Assembly (NCBI GenBank): GCA_016938795.1
Contig: JAFGTZ010000359.1
Location: 1 to 5,429 of the forward strand
Origin: Chromatiaceae bacterium
GTDB lineage: Bacteria; Pseudomonadota; Gammaproteobacteria; Chromatiales; Chromatiaceae
DNA length: 5,429 nucleotides
Direction of reading: 5' to 3'
The notes below the pieces were generated by a model that was not told where the DNA came from, made no database searches, and was given only the letters and a program-made list of their open reading frames with translations. The translations under genes and the position numbers were made by a program. This document shows positions 1-5,429 of the stretch, piece by piece. The stretch's first letter is position 1, and every line of letters starts with the position of its first letter.

Positions 1-1218
1 GCGGGCGGTGGTTTTGTCGATTATTACTTTCCGCGCGCCGGTCAAAATGAACCCGAGCCTAAACTCTCCTATGTGGCGCTTTTTGAACCTTGGGATTGGG
101 TGATCGGCACGGGAATCTATGTGACCGATGTCGATGAGGTCTTTGCGCGAGAGGCCTGGAAGCTGGGGGGTGTTTCGGTTGCTGTGACCCTGGCGCTTGC
201 GTTGGTCGCCTGGTGGATTGGCGCGGGTATCGAGCGCCAGCTCGGCGGTGAGCCGGCCAAGGTGGCGCATCTGCTGAGCCAGGTCGCGGAGGGTGATTTG
301 CGCGTGGATCTCGGCCAGCCGACGCCGGGAAGCCTGCTCGCCTCAGCGGCCGAGATGGTAGCGCGGCTGCGTCAGCTCTTCGGTGAACTCGGCGAAAATG
401 CTGAGCGCTTGCTGGACAGCGCGGAACGGGTTCAGGAGGCGGCCACGCAGATATCCGGCGCGGCGGTTCGCCAATCCGAGGCGACGACCTCGGTGGTTTC
501 CGCCGTCGAGCAGCTCGCCGCAACATCCCGGCAGATTGCTGGCAATGCGAGCGAAACCGAGGAGGATGCCCAGTCCGCCATGGCATTGGCCGGCACGGGC
601 AATCAGCGGGTTGAGAACGCCACCCAAGCGATTGGCGAAGTTGCCCAGACCATGGCCTCGGCGGCCGAGGGTATTCGTGCGCTTGAGGCGCGCGCGACCC
701 AAATCTCCAGCATCGCGAATGTCATCAAGGACATTGCCGCTCAGACCAATCTGCTCGCGCTCAACGCGGCTATCGAGGCTGCGCGTGCCGGGGAACAGGG
801 TCGAGGCTTTGCCGTGGTGGCCGATGAGGGGCGCCAGCTCGCTGAGCGGACCACCAGGGCAACGGCCGAAATCGAGGAAATGATCGGCTCCGTGCAGCAG
901 GAGACAGGCGCGACTGTGGCTCTGATGCAGGACATTGGTCCGCGCATGGAGCAAGGCGTGCAGCGCGTGGGTGGGGCAAGCGAGGCCCTGCGCGACATCG
1001 AGGCGGGCGCGCGCCGCACCCTGAGCCGTGCCAGCGAGGTGGCGCAGGCCATGAATGAGCAGAGCAGCGCCAGCACCCTCATTGCCGAGCGACTGGAACA
1101 GATTGCGCTCATGATCGAGGAGACCAAGGCCACCACCCGGTCGAGCACCGAAACGGCAGCCGAACTCGACCGCATTGCTCAGGGGCTGCGTGAGGGGATT
1201 GGGCGTTTTCGGCTGTAA
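1..1218 (+). CDS. Methyl-accepting chemotaxis protein, C-terminal part (Cache-TM-HAMP-MCP signal), 5' end outside window
   Basis: A membrane chemoreceptor that senses a ligand with a periplasmic Cache domain and controls CheA through CheW. The reading frame is open from base 1; a GTG at 73 could be mistaken for a start, but the codons before it encode the expected Cache ending (GGGFVDYYFP, then KLSYV, then PWDWVIGTGIYV), so the gene begins upstream of the window. Counting from the first codon here, a hydrophobic helix lies at about residues 55-77, followed by a HAMP domain to about residue 125 and a long coiled-coil signalling domain. The hairpin tip is clear (QTNLLALNAAIEAARAGE, then GRGFAVVADE). 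One oddity is Gly at residue 277, in DEGRQLAERT where the family normally has DEVR. The protein ends in GRFRL without a CheR-tethering pentapeptide. Ligand unknown. The assignment to MCP is very secure; the Cache_2 type is likely. Confidence 0.96.
   Translation, partial: AGGGFVDYYFPRAGQNEPEPKLSYVALFEPWDWVIGTGIYVTDVDEVFAREAWKLGGVSVAVTLALALVAWWIGAGIERQLGGEPAKVAHLLSQVAEGDLRVDLGQPTPGSLLASAAEMVARLRQLFGELGENAERLLDSAERVQEAATQISGAAVRQSEATTSVVSAVEQLAATSRQIAGNASETEEDAQSAMALAGTGNQRVENATQAIGEVAQTMASAAEGIRALEARATQISSIANVIKDIAAQTNLLALNAAIEAARAGEQGRGFAVVADEGRQLAERTTRATAEIEEMIGSVQQETGATVALMQDIGPRMEQGVQRVGGASEALRDIEAGARRTLSRASEVAQAMNEQSSASTLIAERLEQIALMIEETKATTRSSTETAAELDRIAQGLREGIGRFRL
163..231 (+). other. 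Transmembrane helix (TM2) of the chemoreceptor
   Basis: About 23 mostly hydrophobic residues (Val, Ala, Leu, Trp, Ile, Gly) between the Cache ending and the HAMP domain. By position this is the second membrane helix of a Cache-type receptor. The first helix should lie upstream of the window. Confidence 0.8.
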
Positions 1219-1243
1219 TCGCCGCTCGCTCCGGGTGTGAGCC

Positions 1244-1993
1244 TCAGTCCTGAAAGGGGAGTTCGCCCTCGGTCATGAAGGGACGCATGGCGTGCAGCAG
1301 GTTGGCGAAGAGATGCGGATGTCCGCTCTCCTCGCGCGCCAGAAGGGCCTTCATGTGTTCGCGTCGGCTCGGTCGGGTAAAGCAGGCGGGGCAACTGTCG
1401 GGCACCACCGGCAGGGCGGCGCGCTCGGCAAAGTCGGCGGTCTGGCGTTCGCGACAGTAAACCAGCGGGCGGATGATGCGCACATCGCCGGCATCGTTCA
1501 GATAGTGCGCCTTCATGGTGCGCACCTGTCCGCCGTGAAAGAGCGACATCAAGAGGCTTTCGGCGAGATCGTCCAGATGCTGACCCAGGGCCAGCACGTT
1601 ATAGCCATGTTCGCGACACAGCCGGTACATGATGCCGCGTTTCATGCGCGAGCAGTAGGCACAGAACGAATCGCCATCCATGTGGCGCTGGGCCTGCTCC
1701 ATGAGCGGCTGACGTTCATAGTGCCAGGGTACGCCGAGCTGGTCGTAATAGGTTTGCAGTGGCGTTGGATCGAAGCCCGGAATCTCGGGATCGACTGTGA
1801 GCACAGCCAGGTCGAAGCGGATGGGCGCGTGGCGTTGCAGGTGCTGCAACACATGGAGCAGTGAGAGCGAATCCTTGCCGCCGGAGACGCCGAGCAGGAT
1901 GCGATCACCGGCACTAATCATGCGATAGTCGGCGATGGCGCGGCCAACCTGGCGCAGCAGGGATTTAGGGGGGCGGGAGAACAGTGTTTTCAT
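1244..1993 (-). CDS. TtcA-family PP-loop ATPase (tRNA 2-thiocytidine synthetase-like), 249 aa
   Basis: Predicted cytosolic N-type ATP pyrophosphatase of the TtcA family. Family members adenylate a tRNA base (C32 in TtcA) and thiolate it with help of an iron-sulfur cluster. Visible motifs are the PP-loop SGGKDS at residues 37-42, the CxxC pair C111/C114 in FCAYCSRMKRG, the ALGQHLDD block at 135-142, and IRPLVYCRE at 174-182. A second pair, C201/C204, occurs in DSCPACF. C111, C114 and C201 correspond to the three cluster-binding cysteines of E. coli TtcA (Cys122, Cys125, Cys222). At 249 residues it is about 60 shorter than E. coli TtcA, and DSCPACF replaces the usual PCNLCGSQ, so it may be a paralogue with another substrate; I give no gene symbol. 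The ATG at 1993 is favoured because family similarity begins almost at once (LLRQVGRAIADYRMI). No good Shine-Dalgarno precedes it, and the upstream stop is 5 bases away, which suggests coupled translation. Confidence 0.88.
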   Translation of the reverse strand: MKTLFSRPPKSLLRQVGRAIADYRMISAGDRILLGVSGGKDSLSLLHVLQHLQRHAPIRFDLAVLTVDPEIPGFDPTPLQTYYDQLGVPWHYERQPLMEQAQRHMDGDSFCAYCSRMKRGIMYRLCREHGYNVLALGQHLDDLAESLLMSLFHGGQVRTMKAHYLNDAGDVRIIRPLVYCRERQTADFAERAALPVVPDSCPACFTRPSRREHMKALLAREESGHPHLFANLLHAMRPFMTEGELPFQD

Positions 1994-1998
1994 CAGTG

Positions 1999-2598
1999 TC
2001 AGGCAAGGTGATGGCGCCCGTCGCGGGGCTGGCGGTGGCGGGCGGCTCGGGTACGGTGCGCGAAGCGGTGCGTCTCAAGACTCCAGTCGCTGAGGCTGGC
2101 CGTCAGAATCAGGCAGGATGGACCGCCATGGGTGCGCTCGCGCCCGGCCGCGCCGGGATTGAGCACCCAGGGAAGCTGCTCGGTATCGACAACTAGTCGA
2201 TGGCTGTGGCCATAGACCAGCGCTCGAGCGTTCGGAAAGCGTTGACGTAACCATTGGTGGCGCTGGCGGGCTGGAGTCTGGTGACCATGGATGATGATGA
2301 GGCGTCCGCCCGGCAAGGCGTAGTCGAGCGACTCGGGCAGATGGCAGAGCAAGCTCTGGTCCTCGCTGGGCCAATGCCGTGCGGTGTCATTGTTGCCAAG
2401 CACGGCGAGCACCCGACCTTGGCGGGGCTGCAAGCGCGCAAGCACGGCAGCCCCACCAATATCCCCAGCATGTACCGCCAGATCGCACTCGGAAACCAGC
2501 TCCTGGATGCGCGGGTCGAGCGCGCCATGGGTGTCGGCCAGGAGGGCGAGACGGAGTTGGCTTGGTGTCTCGCCGCGCGAAGGGGTGCCGGGGTCCAT
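1999..2598 (-). CDS. YfcE/MJ0936-type metallophosphoesterase, 199 aa
   Basis: Predicted cytosolic, metal-dependent phosphodiesterase or phosphatase of the calcineurin-like superfamily. The full motif series is visible, numbered from the chosen start: D22-T-H24 (ADTHG), G45-D46 (HAGDIGG), GNND at 68-71, H104-G-H106, G130-H131-S-H133 and NPGA at 147-150. This supplies the usual two-metal ligand set, so the enzyme should be active; family members cleave model phosphodiesters, but the natural substrate is unknown. The frame extends upstream to an ATG at 2691, which would overlap the preceding gene by 88 bases and add a low-complexity Arg/Pro-rich stretch. The ATG at 2598 is preferred because GGAG sits 8 bases before it and it starts 5 bases after the upstream stop. 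The last 25 or so residues are rich in Arg and His and lie beyond the recognisable domain. It is the middle gene of the minus-strand unit. Confidence 0.9.
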   Translation of the reverse strand: MDPGTPSRGETPSQLRLALLADTHGALDPRIQELVSECDLAVHAGDIGGAAVLARLQPRQGRVLAVLGNNDTARHWPSEDQSLLCHLPESLDYALPGGRLIIIHGHQTPARQRHQWLRQRFPNARALVYGHSHRLVVDTEQLPWVLNPGAAGRERTHGGPSCLILTASLSDWSLETHRFAHRTRAARHRQPRDGRHHLA

Positions 2599-2603
2599 GG
2601 GAA

Positions 2604-3602
2604 TTACTCCAGGGTCAGGGCGAGCTTGCCACTGACATGACCGTCCTCGATCAGGCGATGGGCGGCCTCGGCCTCGGCGAGTGGGAAGCACTGCGAGACG
2701 TGGATGCGCAACTCGCCGGCGTCGATGAGCTTGCTGCAGCGGCGCAGGATTTCACCCTGCTGCACGCGAGCGCGTGGGACATCGCGCAACATGGGAGTCA
2801 GCATCAATTCCAGGCTGATGCGTAGATTGCGCATCCGCGCCTCCTTGAGATCCAGCGTCGGGCCAGGATCGAGAATGGTGACAAGATCGCCATAATGCGC
2901 CATGGCGGGAATGGTCTGGCGAAAGACCTCGGGGCCGACGGTATCGAGCGCGATATCCACACCCTGACCCTCGGTCCAATCCATGACCGCCTCAACCAGA
3001 TCTTCCTCATGGTAGTTGATGCAATACTCCGCCCCCAATGAATGGGCGAAATCCGCCTTCTCGGCACTACTGACCGTGGTGCAGACGCGTGCGCCAGCGG
3101 CCCGTGCAAGCTGAATGGCGACATGTCCCACGCCGCCTGCGCCGGCGTGGATCAGCACCCGCTGCCCCTCGTGCAAACGCGCGCGATCATGCAATGCCTC
3201 CCAGGCGGTGAGCAGCACTAGAGGCGCGGCGCCGGCCTCGGTAAAGCCGATACTGCGCGGACGCGCCTGGGCGAGCTGATTGTCGAGCACGATGTATTCG
3301 GCATAGCTTCCCTGGGGGCCGCCAATGCCGCCGTGGCAATACCAGACCTCATCGCCTGGCTTGAAGCGGGTCACCGCCTCGCCGACCTCCTCAACGACTC
3401 CGGCCCCATCGCAACCCGGCACCATGGGCAGCCCCTCGGGCAACAAAGGTCCATGCGCGCGCACCTTGGTATCAATGGGGTTAATGCCAGCGGCACGGAT
3501 GCGGATGAGGATATCATCCGGTCCGCTAAGTTCGGGGCGTGGGCGCTCAACGAGCTGCAGGACCGACGGGCCGCCGCTCTCGCGGATTTCGATGGCTTTC
3601 AT
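2604..3602 (-). CDS. MDR-superfamily NAD(P)H:quinone oxidoreductase-like protein, 332 aa
   Basis: Predicted soluble NAD(P)H-dependent oxidoreductase of the zinc-free quinone reductase branch (zeta-crystallin-like) of the medium-chain dehydrogenase/reductase superfamily. Numbered from the chosen start, the GroES-like N-terminal domain shows AAGINPIDTK (37-46) and VPGCDGAGVVEEVG (61-74). The Rossmann domain carries AGAGGVGHVAIQLA at 153-166, and SSAEK at 178-182 resembles the NADPH-preferring loop. The C-terminus GHVSGKLALTLE is typical. The cysteine and histidine ligands of zinc alcohol dehydrogenases are absent. The length matches the family. A second ATG in frame at 3620 would add six residues, but it has no Shine-Dalgarno; the ATG at 3602 has GGAG 9 bases upstream and gives the classic MKAIEI beginning. 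It is first in a three-gene unit. The substrate is not predictable; quinones, enones and aldehydes are all possible. Confidence 0.9.
   Translation of the reverse strand: MKAIEIRESGGPSVLQLVERPRPELSGPDDILIRIRAAGINPIDTKVRAHGPLLPEGLPMVPGCDGAGVVEEVGEAVTRFKPGDEVWYCHGGIGGPQGSYAEYIVLDNQLAQARPRSIGFTEAGAAPLVLLTAWEALHDRARLHEGQRVLIHAGAGGVGHVAIQLARAAGARVCTTVSSAEKADFAHSLGAEYCINYHEEDLVEAVMDWTEGQGVDIALDTVGPEVFRQTIPAMAHYGDLVTILDPGPTLDLKEARMRNLRISLELMLTPMLRDVPRARVQQGEILRRCSKLIDAGELRIHVSQCFPLAEAEAAHRLIEDGHVSGKLALTLE
2607..2610 (-). promoter_or_regulatory. Ribosome binding site of the metallophosphoesterase gene
   Basis: GGAG on the minus strand, 8 bases before the ATG at 2598. It lies within the last sense codons of the oxidoreductase gene, immediately before its TAA stop. 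This decides the start at 2598 over the longer frame from 2691 and suggests translational coupling. Confidence 0.75.
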
Positions 3603-3611
3603 CAAGGTGTT

Positions 3612-3615
3612 CTCC
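3612..3615 (-). promoter_or_regulatory. Ribosome binding site of the oxidoreductase gene
   Basis: GGAG on the minus strand, 9 bases before the ATG at 3602. The alternative ATG at 3620 has only pyrimidine-rich sequence ahead of it. This site is the reason for choosing the shorter protein. Confidence 0.65.
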
Positions 3616-3735
3616 GACATTGAGGGAAGAGCCTGGTGGGCGGATGGTCCGCCTGAACCTGGCGTGGCTCGTGCCCTAACACTGTGAAGGTGTCTGGGTG
3701 AGGGGATAAAGGATCAGCGCGGACGCAATGGACGG

Positions 3736-3766
3736 AAAAGGATGTTGACTAAATTCTAGTCCTTTT
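3736..3766. repeat. AT-rich inverted repeat, candidate operator or hairpin
   Basis: Two overlapping dyads are present. GACTA (3747-3751) and TAGTC (3757-3761) are perfect inverted arms around a 5-base spacer. AAAAGGA (3736-3742) and TCCTTTT (3760-3766) form a second perfect pair of arms enclosing most of the first. The centres differ by about 3 bases, so the two pairings compete. The inner dyad overlaps a TTGACT resembling a -35, as expected for an operator. As RNA on the plus strand, the inner hairpin followed by five U residues also resembles a weak terminator or attenuator. No particular regulator can be named from this. Confidence 0.5.
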
Positions 3767-3822
3767 TGTGGCAGGCACAGACGGTTTTTCGAGGTAATAC
3801 CCCGCTAACCGTTCAGACACTC

Positions 3823-3831
3823 TGGCACAAT
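3823..3831 (+). promoter_or_regulatory. Possible extended -10 element for the GNAT-nitrilase gene
   Basis: TGG followed by CACAAT matches an extended -10 layout (TGN, then 4 of 6 bases of TATAAT), 46 bases before the start codon. No good -35 is found 16-18 bases upstream. This is a weak prediction. Confidence 0.25.
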
Positions 3832-3864
3832 AGATCCGCTCAGGCGCTGCGCCGCCCCTTCGTT

Positions 3865-3868
3865 GGAG
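3865..3868 (+). promoter_or_regulatory. Ribosome binding site of the GNAT-nitrilase gene
   Basis: GGAG (within GGAGAG), 8 bases before the ATG at 3877. It supports that start over any downstream ATG. Confidence 0.75.
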
Positions 3869-3876
3869 AGACTCGC

Positions 3877-5429
3877 ATGTCCACAGCCGCTAAAACCGCT
3901 GCCTCTCGTCCGCCTTTGCTGGTTCGCAACGCGCGTATTCGCGATATCCCGGGGATTCGCGCCCTGGTTTCCAAGGTCTACCGCAGCTCAGGGATGGGTA
4001 CCTACTCACCGGCTATGTTGCGCGGTCAGATCAATAATTTTCCCGAAGGCCAGTTCGTTGCGGAGTACGAGGGTGCCATCGTGGGATATTGCGCGACCTT
4101 TCTGATCAGCGCCGCACATGCGCTCAAGGCGCATAGCTGGGCCGAGATCACAGGTGGCGGCTATGCCTCGCGCCACGATCCGGATGGCGATTATCTCTAT
4201 GGCATGGAGGTCTGCGTCGATCCCGAATATCGCGGGCTGCGCATCGGTCAGCGACTCTATGACGAGCGCAAGAAGCTCGCGCGTGCCTGGGATGTGAAGG
4301 GCATCGTCTTTGGCGGACGTCTGCCGACACTGGCGCGACGCCTGCGCCGTTTCGAGTCGCCCGAGGCCTATCTCGGCGAGGTCAAGGCGAGCCGTCAGCG
4401 TGATCCGGTGCTGACCTTTCAGATGCGCAACGGTTTCGATGTGCTGGGGCTGATGCCGGACTATCTGCCCGAGGACAGGGAGTCGCTTGGCTATGGGGTG
4501 CATCTGCTGTGGCGCAACCCTAACGCACCCGACGAGCAGGAGGAGCGGCGTGCCAAGAGCTATGGCGCGCGTTTGCCTGATACGGTGCGAGTGGCCACGG
4601 TGCAGTACATGCAGCGTCGCGTGGGTTCCTTCGGCGAGTTTCTCGACCTGGTGCGCTATTTCGTGGATGTCACCGCCGATTATCGTGCCGATTTCGTGGT
4701 TTTTCCCGAGCTGTTCTCGCTCCAGCTGCTCTCCATGGAGGATCAGGAGCTTTCGCCTGCCGCCTCTATCGAGGCGCTGACAAAATACACCGAGCCACTC
4801 AAGCAGGCACTGAGCGAGATGGCGGTGCGCTACAACATCAACATCATCGGCGGCTCGCATCCCACCCGTATGTCAAACGGGCGGGTTGAAAATATCTGCT
4901 ATATCTGTCTGCGCGGGGGCGAGATTCACGAGCAGCCAAAGATTCACCCCACCCCGAACGAGGTGTATTGGTGGAACATCGAGGGGGGCAGTGCGCTCAC
5001 CGCCATCAATACCGACTGCGGCCCTATTGGTGTGCTGATCTGCTATGACGCCGAGTTCCCAGAGCTTGGACGCCATTTGGCCGATCAGGGGGCCAACATC
5101 ATTTTTGTGCCCTTTTGTACCGATGAGCGTCAGTCCTATCTGCGGGTGCGCTACTGCTGCCAGGCGCGCGCGGTGGAGAATCAATGCTATGTCGCGCTCT
5201 CGGGCAACGTCGGCAATCTGCCGAACGTGCATAACATGGATATCCAGTACGCCCAGAGCTGCATCCTCACGCCCTGTGATTTTCCCTTTGCGCGCGATGG
5301 CATCGCTGCCGACACCACCCCCAATGTCGAGACCGTGGCTTTTGCCGATCTGCGCCTGGAGGCGCTACGCGCGGCACGCAACGCGGGTACGGTGCAGAAT
5401 CTCAAGGATCGGCGCCATGATCTCTACAC
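3877..5429 (+). CDS. GNAT N-acetyltransferase / carbon-nitrogen hydrolase (nitrilase) fusion protein, 3' end outside window
   Basis: Predicted soluble two-domain enzyme. I translated the frame from the ATG at 3877 and found no stop through 517 full codons. Residues about 14-150 form a GNAT domain, with YGMEVCVDPEYRGLRIGQRLY (108-128) at the acetyl-CoA-binding motif and KGIVFGGRLP at 141-150. A linker block (DPVLTFQMRNGF, then LPEDRESLGYG) is characteristic of this fusion family. A nitrilase-superfamily domain begins near residue 237 (VRVATVQY). Its catalytic triad is complete: E278 in FPELF, K355 in QPKIHPTPNE, and C389 in LICYDAEFPELGRHLA, followed by RVRYCCQARAVENQCYVALSGNVGNLP. The domain should cleave or transfer through a Cys thioester on a non-peptide C-N bond, but the substrate is unknown. 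The final residues (DRRHDLY) are near the usual C-terminus, so only a short tail is probably missing. No partner gene is visible on this strand. Confidence 0.93.
   Translation, partial: MSTAAKTAASRPPLLVRNARIRDIPGIRALVSKVYRSSGMGTYSPAMLRGQINNFPEGQFVAEYEGAIVGYCATFLISAAHALKAHSWAEITGGGYASRHDPDGDYLYGMEVCVDPEYRGLRIGQRLYDERKKLARAWDVKGIVFGGRLPTLARRLRRFESPEAYLGEVKASRQRDPVLTFQMRNGFDVLGLMPDYLPEDRESLGYGVHLLWRNPNAPDEQEERRAKSYGARLPDTVRVATVQYMQRRVGSFGEFLDLVRYFVDVTADYRADFVVFPELFSLQLLSMEDQELSPAASIEALTKYTEPLKQALSEMAVRYNINIIGGSHPTRMSNGRVENICYICLRGGEIHEQPKIHPTPNEVYWWNIEGGSALTAINTDCGPIGVLICYDAEFPELGRHLADQGANIIFVPFCTDERQSYLRVRYCCQARAVENQCYVALSGNVGNLPNVHNMDIQYAQSCILTPCDFPFARDGIAADTTPNVETVAFADLRLEALRAARNAGTVQNLKDRRHDLY

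Larger units (their letters stand above)
3603..3876. other. Divergent intergenic region (274 bp) between the oxidoreductase and GNAT-nitrilase genes
   Basis: This non-coding stretch must hold the promoters of both the minus-strand unit and the plus-strand fusion gene. It is noticeably more AT-rich in its centre (about 3735-3800) than the flanking genes. I found no fully convincing -35/-10 pair. A plus-strand TTGACT at 3745-3750 has a good -35 sequence but no matching -10 at 16-18 bases. CACAAT at 3826-3831, preceded by TGG, is a possible extended -10 for the fusion gene. A minus-strand TAGAAT at 3758-3753 resembles a -10 but lacks a -35. The inverted repeat at 3736-3766 lies across these candidates. 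Confidence 0.6.

Noticed and set aside
73..75. GTG as start of the chemoreceptor gene
   Set aside because: The frame is open to base 1 and the codons before the GTG encode conserved Cache-domain sequence; the gene is cut by the window edge.
343..954. Open frame of 203 codons on the minus strand inside the chemoreceptor
   Set aside because: Antisense to the highly conserved MCP signalling domain; a codon-bias artefact.
1292..1864. Open frame of 190 codons on the plus strand opposite the TtcA-like gene
   Set aside because: The opposite strand carries the PP-loop and cysteine motifs. The plus-strand translation has no family signature and no ribosome binding site that I could see.
2599..2691. 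Upstream extension of the metallophosphoesterase to an ATG at 2691
   Set aside because: It would overlap the oxidoreductase gene, adds a low-complexity Arg/Pro-rich stretch unrelated to the family, and ignores the good ribosome binding site before 2598.
3823..3840. Possible sigma-54 promoter (TGGCAC followed by a GC) upstream of the fusion gene
   Set aside because: The distance between the GG and GC elements is 12 bases rather than the required 10, and the -12 element lacks TTGC.
3843..3853. Short GC-rich palindrome (GGCGC-T-GCGCC) just before the ribosome binding site of the fusion gene
   Set aside because: Realistic pairing leaves only about 4 base pairs around a 3-base loop; too short to claim a regulatory hairpin.
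4006..4860. Open frame of 284 codons on the minus strand inside the GNAT-nitrilase gene
   Set aside because: It lies wholly antisense to a plus-strand frame with complete GNAT and nitrilase motifs. Its own translation shows no recognisable domain; in GC-biased DNA such shadows are expected.
4873..5232. Open frame of 119 codons on the minus strand inside the nitrilase domain
   Set aside because: Antisense to the region encoding K355 and C389 of the nitrilase; no motif of its own.

Overview
The window looks like an ordinary chromosomal segment of a fairly GC-rich proteobacterium. The protein styles (a Cache/HAMP chemoreceptor, a TtcA-family PP-loop protein, a GNAT-nitrilase fusion) fit a gammaproteobacterium, possibly of the purple-sulfur (Chromatiales) type. 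That placement is inference from remembered family resemblance and was not tested. I see no tRNA, rRNA, CRISPR array, insertion sequence or phage gene.

Layout. (1) Positions 1-1218, plus strand: the C-terminal part of a methyl-accepting chemotaxis protein, open at the left edge. It holds the end of a Cache sensor domain, a membrane helix, HAMP and the complete signalling hairpin. (2) After a 25-base convergent gap, 1244-3602 on the minus strand is a compact three-gene unit. Read in transcription order, it encodes an MDR-family NAD(P)H:quinone oxidoreductase-like protein, a YfcE-type metallophosphoesterase and a TtcA-family PP-loop ATPase. Both gaps between these genes are 5 bases, and the phosphoesterase ribosome binding site lies inside the last codons of the oxidoreductase gene, so co-transcription and coupled translation are likely. 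(3) Positions 3603-3876 are a divergent intergenic region with an AT-rich inverted repeat. (4) From 3877 to the right edge on the plus strand runs one long gene for a GNAT acetyltransferase-nitrilase fusion. It has no stop inside the window but probably lacks only a short C-terminal tail.

How the genes relate. The receptor feeds the chemotaxis pathway and has no visible link to its neighbours. The three minus-strand genes combine a redox enzyme, a metal-dependent phosphoesterase and a predicted tRNA-thiolation or related adenylating enzyme. No common pathway is evident, so the unit may be a shared-transcription housekeeping group. The fusion protein is divergent from it, and its substrate is unknown.

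I do not see a convincing new multi-gene system. The points most worth a second look are the fusion enzyme, a Val-to-Gly change in the otherwise near-invariant tip of the chemoreceptor, the inverted repeat between the divergent genes, and the short TtcA paralogue in its tight operon.
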